64,000 bases of DNA, taken from positions 1,505,668 to 1,569,667 of the forward strand of contig NZ_JADKSJ010000001.1 in NCBI RefSeq assembly GCF_015351235.1, given 5' to 3'. The stretch comes from Plantibacter sp. VKM Ac-2880 (lineage in GTDB: Bacteria > Actinomycetota > Actinomycetes > Actinomycetales > Microbacteriaceae). The notes under the pieces are model-generated. The model made no database searches. It was not told the DNA's origin and saw only the letters and a program-made list of their open reading frames with translations. Of this stretch, positions 43,413 through 52,067 are shown one piece after another; positions within the stretch are counted from its first letter, which is position 1, and each line of letters opens with the position of its first letter. Made by a program: the position numbers and the translations under genes.

Positions 43413-44072
43413 ATGGACGCCCTGATCGACCTCCTGCCGAAGCTCGGCGACGCGACCGTCGAGACGCTGTACCTCGTCTCCTTCAGTCTCCTCTTCGGAG
43501 GCATCGCCGGCCTCGTCGTCGGCACCGGTCTGTACGTGACCCGACCCGGCAACCTCTACTCGCACCCGGTGCTCTACGGCGTGCTCAACGTGATCGTCAA
43601 CATCTTCCGTCCGATCCCGTTCATCATCTTCCTGGCCGCCGCACAGCCGCTCTCACGGCTCGTGATCGGCACCGGGATCGGCGCGAACGCGTTCATCTTC
43701 ATCATCTCCCTGGCCGCGACCTTCGGCATCAGCCGGATCGTCGAGCAGAACCTCCTGACGGTGTCGCCCGGTGTCATCGAGGCCTCACGGGCCGCTGGCG
43801 CGAGCCGGCTCCGGACGCTTCTGAGCATCGTCCTCCCGGAGGCGCTCGGGCCGCTGATCCTCGGCTACACCTTCGTGTTCGTCGTCATCGTCGACATGTC
43901 GGCGGTCGCCGGCTTCATCGGCGGTGGTGGGCTCGGCGCCTTCGCGATCCAGTACGGCTTCCGGCAGTTCGAGCCGGTCGTCACCTGGGCCGCCGTGATC
44001 ATCATCATCCTGCTCGTGCAGCTCATCCAGTTCTTCGGCAACTGGCTGGCACGGAAGGTCCTCCGTCGCTGA
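43413..44072 (+). CDS. metI: Methionine ABC transporter permease
   Basis: 219 residues, five membrane helices. The coupling loop GVIEASRAAGASRLRTLLSIVLPEALG (EAA motif) and the FIGGGGLGAFAIQYGF segment are typical of MetI; NIFRPIPFIIFLAAAQPLSRLVIGTGIG is also conserved. It forms the membrane channel with MetN and MetQ. It ends just before two copies of a dispersed repeat. Confidence 0.93.
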   Translation: MDALIDLLPKLGDATVETLYLVSFSLLFGGIAGLVVGTGLYVTRPGNLYSHPVLYGVLNVIVNIFRPIPFIIFLAAAQPLSRLVIGTGIGANAFIFIISLAATFGISRIVEQNLLTVSPGVIEASRAAGASRLRTLLSIVLPEALGPLILGYTFVFVVIVDMSAVAGFIGGGGLGAFAIQYGFRQFEPVVTWAAVIIIILLVQLIQFFGNWLARKVLRR

Positions 44073-44073
44073 T

Positions 44074-44130
44074 CGGTCCCTGAGCCTGTCGACGGGCGGT
44101 CCCCGCCGGTCCCTGAGCCTGTCGAAGGGC
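44074..44130. repeat. Two copies of the dispersed CTGAGCCTGTCGAAGGG element
   Basis: Copies at 44074-44097 and 44107-44130 are identical except for one base (GACGGGC versus GAAGGGC) and sit between the ends of metI and the convergent marR gene. Related sequence occurs at 15494-15514 and inside the terminator at 36782-36825. Confidence 0.8.
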
Positions 44131-44624
44131 TAGTCGAAGTCGAGGCTGAGCTTCCGCAGCAACACCGTCAGCCGGGTCTGCTCGGCTCCGCTGAGGCCGC
44201 CGAGGAGGTCCGCCTCCGCGTCGACCAGGCGGGTGATGGCGGCGTCGACGGTGTTGAGGCCGGCGTTCGTCATCTGGACGAGGATGCCCCGGCCGTCGTT
44301 GGGGTCGCCCTGCCGCTCGACGAGTCCGCGCTCGACGAGCCGGTCGATGCGGTTCGTCATCGTCCCGCTCGAGACGAGCGTCTGCAGCAGGAGCGACTTC
44401 GGGCTCAACCGGTACGGGGAACCGGCACGCCGGAGGGCGGCGAGGACGTCGAACTCCCAGGGCTCGAGGTTCGACCGGGTGAACGCCGCACGACGCGCGC
44501 GGTCGAGGTGACGGGACAGCCGGGCGACGCGGGAGAGGACCTGGAGTGGCGAGAAGTCGAGGTCCGGGCGCTCGCGGTTCCACGCGTCGACGATGCGGTC
44601 GACCTCATCGGTGCTAGCTGGCAT
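44130..44624 (-). CDS. MarR family transcriptional regulator
   Basis: 164 residues, winged helix: LEPWEFDVLAALRRAGSPYRLSPKSLL, SSGTMTNRIDRLVERGLVERQGDPNDGRGILVQMTNAG (recognition helix and wing, about 75-115). It is convergent with the methionine importer, so regulation of that operon is not indicated. The ATG at 44624 is chosen because a longer frame would run back through the tRNA-Gln region. The ligand and targets are unknown. Confidence 0.88.
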   Translation of the reverse strand: MPASTDEVDRIVDAWNRERPDLDFSPLQVLSRVARLSRHLDRARRAAFTRSNLEPWEFDVLAALRRAGSPYRLSPKSLLLQTLVSSGTMTNRIDRLVERGLVERQGDPNDGRGILVQMTNAGLNTVDAAITRLVDAEADLLGGLSGAEQTRLTVLLRKLSLDFD

Positions 44625-44726
44625 CCCACCATTATCGAGGCAACGCTCATGTCGCATCGGATCCGAGTCGGCAGCACAGGATCCGTCTGGCAGAATTGAC
44701 CACGCTGCCCGGCCTCCGGGTGGTGG

Positions 44727-44798
44727 TCCGCCATAGTGTAACGGCAGCACGGCAGCCTTTGGAGCTGTTCGGTCCAGGTTCGAATCCTGGTGGCGGAG
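44727..44798 (+). tRNA. tRNA-Gln (UUG anticodon)
   Basis: The acceptor stem TCCGCCA/TGGCGGA, the anticodon stem GCAGC/GCTGT around loop CTTTGGA with anticodon TTG, and the T arm CCAGG-TTCGAAT-CCTGG give a complete 72-base cloverleaf. CCA is not encoded. It lies 47 bp before glmU. Confidence 0.96.
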
Positions 44799-44845
44799 CG
44801 ACCGATCACCGACCGGGCGAGCGCCCGGACCGAGGGGGAGCACAC

Positions 44846-46327
44846 GTGACCGACGACCGTCTGGCCATCATCATCCTGGCTGCTGGCCAGGGAACCCGCA
44901 TGAAGTCGGTGACGCCGAAACTCCTGCATCCGCTCGGTGGCGTCCCGATCGTCGGGCACGTGCTCGCGACGGCGCGCTCGCTCGACGCCGCGCACGTCAT
45001 CGCCGTCGTCCGCCATGAGCGCGACCGGCTCGTCGAGGCCATCGAGGCCGAACTGCCCGGCGCGACCATCGTCGATCAGGACGAGGTCCCCGGCACCGGC
45101 CGCGCGGTCGAGCAGGCGCTCGTCGCGCTCCCCGACGACTTCGACGGCGACGTCCTCGTCGTGAACGGCGACGTTCCGTTGCTGAACGCCGCGACGCTCA
45201 CCACGCTCATCGAACGCCACCGCAACCACGACGTCGCCGCGACGATCCTGTCGGCCGTGCCGGACGACGCGACGGGTTACGGGCGGATCATCCGCACCGA
45301 GGCCGGGGCACTCGACTACATCGTCGAGCAGAAGGACGCGACCGACGCCGAGCGCGCCGTGAACGAGATCAACGCCGGTGTCTACCTCTTCGGGGTGGGC
45401 CAACTCCGCGACGCGCTGGCCGAGGTCACGACGGACAACGCGCAGGGCGAGAAGTACTTGACGGACGTCATCGGCCTGCTCCGCCGCGCGGGATCCGAGG
45501 TCTCGGCACTCCCTGTGAGCGACTCCTGGCTCGTCGAGGGCATCAACGACCGCGCCCAGCTGAGTGCCGCTGCGGCGAAACTCAACGCGCTCCTCGTGCG
45601 CGCCTGGCAGCTCGCCGGCGTGACCGTCCAGGACCCGGCCACGACGTGGATCGACATCAAGGCGCGCCTGCACGCCGACGTCACCCTGCTGCCGGGCACG
45701 CAGATCCTCGGAGCGACGGTCGTCGAGTCCGGTGCCACGATCGGTCCGGACACGACGCTCGTCGACACCGAGGTCGGTGCGGGTGCTCGGGTGCGCCGGA
45801 CGGACGCGACCCTGTCGGTCATCGGCGCGGGTGCCGAGGTCGGGCCCTTCGCCTACCTGCGCCCCGGCACGGTGCTCGGCGAGCGCGGCAAGATCGGCAC
45901 CTTCGTTGAGACGAAGAACGCGCAGATCGGCGAGGGGAGCAAGGTCCCGCACCTCAGCTACATCGGCGACACCGAGATCGGCGTCGAGTCGAACGTCGGC
46001 GCGGGCACCATCACCTCGAACTACGACGGCGTGCACAAGCACCGCACGACCATCGGGTCCCATGTCCGCACCGGCGCGCACAACACGCTCGTCGCTCCGG
46101 TCAGCGTCGGTGACGGCGCCTACTCGGGCGCCGGTTCGGTCATCCGCAAGGACGTCCCCGCCGGAGCGCTCGCCCTGACGGTCGCACAGCAGCGGAACGT
46201 GGAGGGCTGGGTCGAGCAGAAGCGCCCGGGGACCGCGGCGGCTTCGGCTGCAGCCGCGGCGACCGCGCCTCCGGCCGTGGATCCCGTGTCGGGCGACTCG
46301 GCTGCGGCTGGTAACGTCGACTCGTGA
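44846..46327 (+). CDS. glmU: Bifunctional UDP-GlcNAc pyrophosphorylase / glucosamine-1-phosphate acetyltransferase
   Basis: 493 residues. The N-terminal uridyltransferase has ILAAGQGTRMKS and the sugar-binding EVPGTGRAVEQAL; the C-terminal left-handed beta-helix has hexapeptide repeats and the acetyltransferase segment GTFVETKNAQIGEGSKVPHLSYIGD. It makes UDP-GlcNAc for peptidoglycan. The GTG at 44846 has GAGGGGGAG upstream. A 30-residue Ala-rich tail follows the beta-helix. The stop overlaps the GTG at the start of the prs frame. Confidence 0.95.
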   Translation: MTDDRLAIIILAAGQGTRMKSVTPKLLHPLGGVPIVGHVLATARSLDAAHVIAVVRHERDRLVEAIEAELPGATIVDQDEVPGTGRAVEQALVALPDDFDGDVLVVNGDVPLLNAATLTTLIERHRNHDVAATILSAVPDDATGYGRIIRTEAGALDYIVEQKDATDAERAVNEINAGVYLFGVGQLRDALAEVTTDNAQGEKYLTDVIGLLRRAGSEVSALPVSDSWLVEGINDRAQLSAAAAKLNALLVRAWQLAGVTVQDPATTWIDIKARLHADVTLLPGTQILGATVVESGATIGPDTTLVDTEVGAGARVRRTDATLSVIGAGAEVGPFAYLRPGTVLGERGKIGTFVETKNAQIGEGSKVPHLSYIGDTEIGVESNVGAGTITSNYDGVHKHRTTIGSHVRTGAHNTLVAPVSVGDGAYSGAGSVIRKDVPAGALALTVAQQRNVEGWVEQKRPGTAAASAAAAATAPPAVDPVSGDSAAAGNVDS

Positions 46328-47340
46328 GTGAGGCCGGAGGATTCCGGCAGAAGGCAGGGTCTGTGTCAGGCATCACGGCGGACAACAAGAAGCAGCTGGT
46401 CCTCGTCTCCGGACGAGCCCACCCGGAACTCGCCGAGGCGATCGCCGCAGAACTCGATTCCGAGCTCCTGCCCACCGATGCCAGGACCTTCGCCAACGGC
46501 GAGATCTACGCACGGTACGACGAGAGCATCCGCGGGACCGACGTCTTCGTCATCCAGTCCCACACTGCTCCGATCAACGAGTGGCTCATGGAGCAGCTCA
46601 TCATGGTCGATGCAGCGAAGCGGGCGAGCGCGAAGCGCATCACCGTCGTCGCCCCGTTCTACCCCTACGCCCGGCAGGACAAGAAGGGCCGCGGCCGCGA
46701 GCCGATCTCGGCCCGCCTCGTCGCCGACCTCTTCAAGGCCGCCGGTGCCGACCGCATCATGTCGGTCGACCTCCACGCAGCGCAGATCCAGGGATTCTTC
46801 GACGGCCCGGTCGACCACCTCTTCGCGATGCCGGTCCTCCTCGAGCACTTCCGCGCGAAGCTCGACCCGTCGACGCTGACCGTCGTCTCACCGGACATGG
46901 GCCGGGTCCGCGTCGCCGACATCTGGAGCGACAAGCTCGGCGCGCCCCTCGCGATCATCCACAAGCGCCGCGACCCGCTGGTGCCGAACCAGGTCAGCGT
47001 CCACGAGATCGTCGGACAGGTCGAGGGGCGTGTCTGCCTCCTCGTCGACGACCTCATCGACACCGGCCGCACGATCGTCAAGGCGGCCGAGGCGCTCAAG
47101 AACGCCGGCGCGATCGGCGTCGTCGTCGCCGCCACGCACGCCGTGTTCTCCGACCCCGCGGTCGAGCTCCTGCAGAGCGAGGCGATCGACTCCGTCGTCG
47201 TCACCGACACCCTGCCGGTCGACGAAGCGAAGCGCTTCGACAAGCTCACCGTCCTCTCGATCGCGCCGCTCATCGCCCGCGCGATCCACGAGGTGTTCGA
47301 CGACGGCTCCGTGACGAGCATGTTCGACGGCGCTGCGTAA
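46324..47340 (+). CDS. prs: Ribose-phosphate pyrophosphokinase
   Basis: 338 residues as called. PRPP synthetase motifs: SGRAHPELAEAIAAEL, PYARQDKKGRGREPISARLVADL, VDLHAAQIQGFFDGPVDHLFA and the PRPP loop CLLVDDLIDTGRTI. It supplies PRPP for nucleotides, histidine and tryptophan. The GTG at 46324 overlaps the glmU stop (GTGA). A second in-frame GTG at 46363, preceded by AAGGCAGGG, gives VSGITADNKKQ, the usual family start; this 325-residue form may be the real one. Two strong terminators follow. Confidence 0.93.
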   Translation: MSEAGGFRQKAGSVSGITADNKKQLVLVSGRAHPELAEAIAAELDSELLPTDARTFANGEIYARYDESIRGTDVFVIQSHTAPINEWLMEQLIMVDAAKRASAKRITVVAPFYPYARQDKKGRGREPISARLVADLFKAAGADRIMSVDLHAAQIQGFFDGPVDHLFAMPVLLEHFRAKLDPSTLTVVSPDMGRVRVADIWSDKLGAPLAIIHKRRDPLVPNQVSVHEIVGQVEGRVCLLVDDLIDTGRTIVKAAEALKNAGAIGVVVAATHAVFSDPAVELLQSEAIDSVVVTDTLPVDEAKRFDKLTVLSIAPLIARAIHEVFDDGSVTSMFDGAA

Positions 47341-47360
47341 CGTCGAAGCGCCTGAGTAAG

Positions 47361-47397
47361 GCGAAACGCCCGGTCCGTCACGGACCGGGCGTTTCGC
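47361..47397. terminator. First of two tandem terminators between prs and gnd
   Basis: A perfect 17-bp stem, starting GCGAAACGCCCGGTCCG at 47361, with loop TCA. It can act for both convergent genes. Confidence 0.9.
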
Positions 47398-47424
47398 GTA
47401 GCGCCGGAGGGCAGAAACAACGGA

Positions 47425-47455
47425 GAACGCCCGGTCCAACGAGGACCGGGCGTTC
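47425..47455. terminator. Second tandem terminator, near copy of the first
   Basis: GAACGCCCGGTCC (47425-47437) and GGACCGGGCGTTC (47443-47455) flank AACGA. The core ACGCCCGGTCC is shared with the preceding hairpin, suggesting duplication. Confidence 0.88.
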
Positions 47456-47476
47456 CGGGTGTTCGATGGCTGCGAG

Positions 47477-48937
47477 CTAGTGGCTCGAGCCCTCCTGCTC
47501 GACCTCGCTACGGTCGCCAGACCACAGCGTGTGGAAGGTGCCGTCGAGGTCGACGCGCTTGTAGGTGTGCGCGCCGAAGAAGTCGCGCTGACCCTGCACG
47601 AGCGCTGCGGGCAGACGCTCGGCGCGGAGGCCGTCGTAGTACGACAGCGACGAGGAGAACGCGGGGGAGGGGATCCCGGCCTGGGCGGCCGCGACGACCA
47701 CGCGACGCCAGCTGTCCTGCGCCTCGGCGACGGCGTCGCTGAAGTACGGTGCCGTCACGAGGGCGACGAGCTCGGGGTTCTCCTCGTAGGCCTCCGTGAT
47801 GCGGTTGAGGAACTGCGCACGGATGATGCAGCCACCGCGCCAGATCTTCGCGATCTCGCCCTTCTTGATGTCCCAGCCGTACTGATCGGCACCGGCGACG
47901 ATCTCGTCGAAGCCCTGCGAGTAGGCGATGATCTTCGAGGCGTAGAGCGCCTGGCGCACATCCTCGACGAACTGGTCGGGGTCGGCGACCGTCCACTCCT
48001 CGGAGGGGCCGGCGAGCTCGCGGGCCGCGGCGCGCTGAGCGGGCTTCGACGAGAGCGAGCGGGCGAACACGGCCTCGGCGATACCGGACACCGGGATGCC
48101 GAGGTCGAGGGCCGTCTGCACGGTCCAGGCACCAGTGCCCTTGGCACCGGCCTGGTCGAGGATGACGTCGATGAGCGGCTGCCCGGTCTTCGCATCCACC
48201 TGCTTGAGGACCTCGGCGGTGATCTCGATGAGGTAGCTCTCGAGGGTGCCGCGGTTCCACTCGGCGAAGATCTCCGCGATCTCGGCGGGCGACTTGCCCG
48301 TGCCGCGGCGGATGAGGTCGTAGGCCTCGGCGATGAGCTGCATGTCGGCGTACTCGATGCCGTTGTGGATCATCTTCACGAAGTGACCGGCGCCGTCGGT
48401 GCCGACGTGGGTCACGCACGGCTCGCCCTCGGCGACCGCGGCGATCGACTTGAGGATCGGGCCCAGGGTCTCCCACGCCTCGGCGGAGCCGCCGGGCATG
48501 ATCGACGGACCCTTCAGGGCGCCCTCCTCGCCACCGGAGATGCCCGCGCCGACGAAGTTGATGCCCGTCTCGCGCACCGCGTGCTCGCGACGAATGGTGT
48601 CGGTGAAGAGGGCGTTGCCGCCGTCGACGATGATGTCGCCCGGCTCGAAGACCTCGGTGAGCTGCTGGATGACGGCGTCGGTGCCCTTGCCCGCCTGCAC
48701 CATGATGATCGCCGTCCGCGGCTTCGACAGCGAAGCGGCGAACTCCTCGATGGTCTTGGACGCGACGAAGCCGGCCTCGGGGTGCTCGGAGACGAGCAGC
48801 TCGGTGCGTTCGGGGGAGCGGTTGTACACGGCGACCGTGTTGCCCTCGCGGCTCGCCAGGTTGCGAGCGAGGTTGCTGCCCATGACGGCCAGACCGACGA
48901 CGCCGATGTTGGCGTGCGCTTCGGCAGTGTTCACCAT
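47477..48937 (-). CDS. gnd: 6-phosphogluconate dehydrogenase, decarboxylating (NADP+)
   Basis: 486 residues, long-form (GndA-type) enzyme of the oxidative pentose phosphate pathway. N-terminal NADP motif IGVVGLAVMGSNLARNLAS with VYNRSPERTE, FVGAGISGGEEGALKGPSIMPGG, catalytic KMIHNGIEYADMQ and the C-terminal LPAALVQGQRDFFGAHTYKRVD. The ATG at 48937 has AAGGAG eight bases upstream; the longer frame to 49177 has no homology. It is divergent from gluconokinase, whose product is its substrate. Confidence 0.95.
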   Translation of the reverse strand: MVNTAEAHANIGVVGLAVMGSNLARNLASREGNTVAVYNRSPERTELLVSEHPEAGFVASKTIEEFAASLSKPRTAIIMVQAGKGTDAVIQQLTEVFEPGDIIVDGGNALFTDTIRREHAVRETGINFVGAGISGGEEGALKGPSIMPGGSAEAWETLGPILKSIAAVAEGEPCVTHVGTDGAGHFVKMIHNGIEYADMQLIAEAYDLIRRGTGKSPAEIAEIFAEWNRGTLESYLIEITAEVLKQVDAKTGQPLIDVILDQAGAKGTGAWTVQTALDLGIPVSGIAEAVFARSLSSKPAQRAAARELAGPSEEWTVADPDQFVEDVRQALYASKIIAYSQGFDEIVAGADQYGWDIKKGEIAKIWRGGCIIRAQFLNRITEAYEENPELVALVTAPYFSDAVAEAQDSWRRVVVAAAQAGIPSPAFSSSLSYYDGLRAERLPAALVQGQRDFFGAHTYKRVDLDGTFHTLWSGDRSEVEQEGSSH

Positions 48938-49210
48938 GTGGTTCTCCTTCAGAGTGGGTGATGCGGGAGGCGTTCCGAGTGCCCAGGAGTCGATCCGGCG
49001 GCGGTGTGACAGCAGTGACGCCCTCGTCGATCCGGGCATGGCCCGTGCTGCAACCGTAGCAAAGGGAGGTGTTCGCGCACCTCTCAATGACCCCGGAGGA
49101 CGGTGTGGTCCGTGGCCACTCGGGGGGCTCAGACGACCGTCGGGTATCGTGCTGTCCTGGTCGGACGAGCCGGCCACCGGTCACCGACCGGAGACCGCAG
49201 GGGGTTCCGT
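48938..49210. promoter_or_regulatory. Divergent control region of gnd and gntK
   Basis: 273 bp between the two starts. A TATCGT -10-like box at about 49145 faces gntK. I saw no clear palindrome that would mark a GntR-type operator. No gene is evident. Confidence 0.35.
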
Positions 49211-49714
49211 GTGAATGCACCGCTCGTCGTCGTCATGGGCGTGTCCGGGTCCGGGAAGAGCACGACGGGCGTCCTGATCGCCGACCGGCTCGGTGTGCCG
49301 TTCGTCGACGCCGACGCGCTGCACCCGCTCGAGAACGTCCGCAAGATGGCAGCCGGGACACCGCTCGAGGACCCGGACCGGTGGCCGTGGTTGGCCCTCG
49401 TGGGCAAGGCGCTCGCCGACGCCGAGGACACCGGACTCGTGATGGCCTGCTCGGCACTCCGCCGCGTCTACCGCGAGGCGATCCTCGCGGAGGCGCCAGG
49501 TGTCCGGTTCGTGCTGCTGCACGGCTCGCGCGAGGTGCTCGGCCGCCGCATGGAGGGCCGGAGCGGGCACTTCATGCCGCCGTCGCTGCTCGACTCCCAG
49601 TTCGCCCTGCTCGAGGAGCTGGACGCCGACGAACCGGGGTTCATCGTCGACGTCGACGCCACCGTCGACGAGATCGTGGACGAGGCGGTCGCAGGCCTCC
49701 AGGCCGTGCGGTAG
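49211..49714 (+). CDS. gntK: Gluconokinase
   Basis: 167 residues, P-loop kinase: VVVMGVSGSGKSTTG (about 7-21), DADALHPLENVRKMAAGTPLEDPDRWPWL, ACSALRRVYREAIL and EGRSGHFMPPSLLDSQFALLE are diagnostic of GntK. It phosphorylates gluconate to 6-phosphogluconate, feeding the divergent gnd product. The GTG at 49211 follows CAGGGGG; an upstream in-frame start at 49103 lies in the control region and lacks homology. No gluconate permease is adjacent. Confidence 0.94.
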   Translation: MNAPLVVVMGVSGSGKSTTGVLIADRLGVPFVDADALHPLENVRKMAAGTPLEDPDRWPWLALVGKALADAEDTGLVMACSALRRVYREAILAEAPGVRFVLLHGSREVLGRRMEGRSGHFMPPSLLDSQFALLEELDADEPGFIVDVDATVDEIVDEAVAGLQAVR

Positions 49715-49888
49715 ACTCTCCCATTGAACTTCGGCGAGGGAAGCGGCCCGTGGCAGCTTCCGTGATCGACGCGGTGGTCTGGCTTCCGGCTTTTCCTCAC
49801 GCAGATACGCGTTCGAGTTGACTCATCCATTCCGCCGCGCAGCGTCGCGGCACGACCAACCGGGTGCAAGGCCCGTGAGGAGAACATC
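49712..49888 (+). promoter_or_regulatory. Promoter and possible switching leader of rplY
   Basis: A TAGACT -10 box overlaps the gntK stop (49712-49717), giving a leader of roughly 165 bases before rplY. GGGAAGC (49738-49744) can pair with GCTTCC at 49756-49761 or at 49782-49787, so two mutually exclusive hairpins are possible. GTGAGGAG precedes the ATG. Confidence 0.4.
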
Positions 49889-50497
49889 ATGTCTGAAGAC
49901 CTGAAGGTAGCCGCGGAACTCCGCGAATCGTTCGGCAAGGGCGCAGCCCGCAAGCTTCGTGCCCTCGGCAAGATCCCCGCCGTGCTCTACGGCCACGGCA
50001 CGGAGCCCGTGCACGTCTCGTTGCCCGGCCACCAGATGCTGCTCATCCTCCGCAAGTCGAACGCGGTCCTCGAGCTCGACATCGACGGCAAGGGCCAGCT
50101 CGCCCTGGTGAAGGACGTCCAGAAGGACCCCGTGCGCCAGATCATCGAGCACCTCGACCTCATCGTGGTCAAGAAGGGCGAGAAGGTCCAGGTCGACATC
50201 CCCGTGACCATCGAGGGCGAGTCCGCAGCTGGCACCATCCTCAACCAGGACGCCACCACGGTCAGCCTCGAGGTCGAGGCGACCCACATCCCCGAGCGCG
50301 TCACCGTCAGCGTCGAGGGCCTCGAAGAGGGCGCCCAGATCCTGGCCGGCGACCTCGAGCTCCCGAAGGGCGCGTCGCTCATCACCGAGGCCGACGTCCT
50401 CATCGTCGCGATCACCGTGCCGTCCGCTCCGGCCGACGAGGAGACGGAGGCCGCTGAGGCCGCCGCCGAGGAGACCGCAGCCGAGGCCGCAGAGTAG
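49889..50497 (+). CDS. rplY: 50S ribosomal protein L25/general stress protein Ctc
   Basis: 202 residues. The N-terminal L25 domain (about 1-92; LRESFGKGAARKLRALGKIPAVLYGHG) binds 5S rRNA, and the C-terminal TL5/CTC domain (about 98-180; KVQVDIPVTIEGESAAGTILNQD) follows, with an acidic Ala/Glu tail. This is the longer two-domain form usual in actinobacteria. pth follows, as in most actinobacterial genomes. Confidence 0.95.
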   Translation: MSEDLKVAAELRESFGKGAARKLRALGKIPAVLYGHGTEPVHVSLPGHQMLLILRKSNAVLELDIDGKGQLALVKDVQKDPVRQIIEHLDLIVVKKGEKVQVDIPVTIEGESAAGTILNQDATTVSLEVEATHIPERVTVSVEGLEEGAQILAGDLELPKGASLITEADVLIVAITVPSAPADEETEAAEAAAEETAAEAAE

Positions 50498-50531
50498 TCA
50501 CCACCCCAGCAGACGAACCTGTCGCCCGCCG

Positions 50532-50550
50532 GCTCCGATACGCTCGGAGC
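50532..50550 (+). promoter_or_regulatory. Hairpin and TACGCT -10 box before pth
   Basis: GCTCCGA and TCGGAGC flank TACGC just upstream of an in-frame ATG at 50551. TACGCT (50539-50544) ends six bases before that ATG, matching the leaderless pattern seen elsewhere in the window. Confidence 0.4.
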
Positions 50551-50625
50551 ATGGCAGGCGGCAGGTTCGCTCGGTTTCTGGCCGGTCTCACCGGGCGTAC
50601 CGAGGCGTTCGATCAGGAAGGCAGC

Positions 50626-51207
50626 ATGGCTGCAGACACATGGCTCGTCGTCGGGCTCGGCAACCCTGGCGAGCAGTACGCCCGCAACCGGCACAACGTC
50701 GGGCAGATGGTCCTCGACGAACTCGCCAAGCGGATCGGCGGCACCTTCAAGAGCCATAAGGGCAACGCCCGCGTGGCGGAGGGACGACTCGTCCCCGGAG
50801 GTCCGAAGCTCATCCTCGCGAAGCCCAACAGCTACATGAATCTCTCCGGCGGGCCGACCGCTGCGCTCGCCCAGTTCTTCTCGGTGGAGCCCGATCACGT
50901 CATCGCGGTCCACGACGAGCTCGACATCCCGTTCGATTCGATCAAGCTCAAGCAGGGCGGTGGTCACGGCGGCCACAACGGCATCCGCGACATCGCTGCG
51001 GCCCTGAAGACTCCCGAGTTCTCCCGGGTGCGCGTCGGCATCGGCCGCCCGCCCGGCCGTCAGGACGCAGCCGACTTCGTCCTCAAGGACTTCGCGGGGA
51101 CGGAGCGGGAGCAGCTTCCGATGCTCGTCTCGGACGGGGCGGACGCTGTCGAACTCCTCGTGTCCGAAGGGCTGCTGGCGGCCCAGACCCGGTTCCACGG
51201 GGCCTGA
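50626..51207 (+). CDS. pth: Peptidyl-tRNA hydrolase
   Basis: 193 residues from the ATG at 50626: WLVVGLGNPGEQYARNRHNVGQMV (with catalytic His), KPNSYMNLSGG, VHDELDIPF (Asp) and GGGHGGHNGIRDI. It releases peptides from stalled peptidyl-tRNAs. AGGAAGG lies seven bases upstream. A leaderless start at 50551 would add 25 residues (MAGGRFARFLAG...), so the N-terminus is not certain. Confidence 0.94.
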   Translation: MAADTWLVVGLGNPGEQYARNRHNVGQMVLDELAKRIGGTFKSHKGNARVAEGRLVPGGPKLILAKPNSYMNLSGGPTAALAQFFSVEPDHVIAVHDELDIPFDSIKLKQGGGHGGHNGIRDIAAALKTPEFSRVRVGIGRPPGRQDAADFVLKDFAGTEREQLPMLVSDGADAVELLVSEGLLAAQTRFHGA

Positions 51208-51258
51208 CCCCCGCGAGCTGCGGGGTCGTCAGCGCCACGGTGGTGTCCCGGGGCCGGG

Positions 51259-52044
51259 TCACCGGGTAGACGACTCCGGCGCGGACGTCGGTCGGGCTCG
51301 CACGTACCGGGAGAGCAGCAGGTCCTCCGAACGCAGGAGGTGCTGCAGGTGGAACCCGCGCGGCGCCGCCGGCGACGGCCCGGCCGAGATCCGCGAGCTC
51401 TGGCCGCCGACGAGGGTCGGACTGATCGTCAGGCAGAACTCGTCGACGGCGTCCGCGTCGATGAACGAGCCGAACAGCGCCGGCCCGCCCTCGCAGAGGA
51501 TCTGCCGCAGGCCGCGTTCCGCGAGGGCTGCGACCACCCGTGCCGGTTCGACGTGCTCGTCGCCGCACACGACGACGTCGGCGACCGCTTCGATCGCCGC
51601 ACGCTTCGCCGGGTCGGCTCGATCCGTCGTGATGACGAGCGGGCGGACGGGAGCGAGGGTGAAGACGTCCGAGCGGAGGTCGAGGTCGAGCGAACCGGAG
51701 ACGATCGCGAACACGGGGTGCAACGGGAGGTCGTGTTCGTCCCGCCAGGTCGCGGCGTCGACGTCGAGGCGCATCGCCCCGTACCCCTCGTCGCGTACCG
51801 TGCCCGCTCCGACCAGGACGACGTCCGCCAGTCGGCGCAGGACGTCGAACACGACCTTGTCGGCCGGCCCGCCGAGGTCTCCCGAGACGCCGTCGACGGT
51901 GGCGCCGCCGTCGAGGCTCGCCACGAAGTTGACGCGTACCGTCGTGACGGCACGGTCGTCGACGGAGTACGCGGCCACGAGGTCGTCGATCGACAAGGGC
52001 TCGTCGCGGCCGGGGACGAGACTGGTGATGCTGGGGATGCTCAT
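51259..52044 (-). CDS. RibD C-terminal-domain pyrimidine reductase family protein (Rv2671-like)
   Basis: 261 residues, DHFR-like fold of the RibD reductase domain without the deaminase domain. VRVNFVASLDGGATVDG, VFDVLRRLADVVLVGAGTVRDEGYG, RQILCEGGPALFGSFIDADAVDEFCLTISPTL are the family motifs; NADPH is the expected cofactor. The mycobacterial relative Rv2671 can act as an alternative dihydrofolate reductase. It follows the FolP2-like gene by 23 bp on the same strand, so a pterin or folate role is attractive but unproven. Confidence 0.85.
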   Translation of the reverse strand: MSIPSITSLVPGRDEPLSIDDLVAAYSVDDRAVTTVRVNFVASLDGGATVDGVSGDLGGPADKVVFDVLRRLADVVLVGAGTVRDEGYGAMRLDVDAATWRDEHDLPLHPVFAIVSGSLDLDLRSDVFTLAPVRPLVITTDRADPAKRAAIEAVADVVVCGDEHVEPARVVAALAERGLRQILCEGGPALFGSFIDADAVDEFCLTISPTLVGGQSSRISAGPSPAAPRGFHLQHLLRSEDLLLSRYVRARPTSAPESSTR

Positions 52045-52067
52045 CGGGCTCCTCGAGGGGGTGTGGG

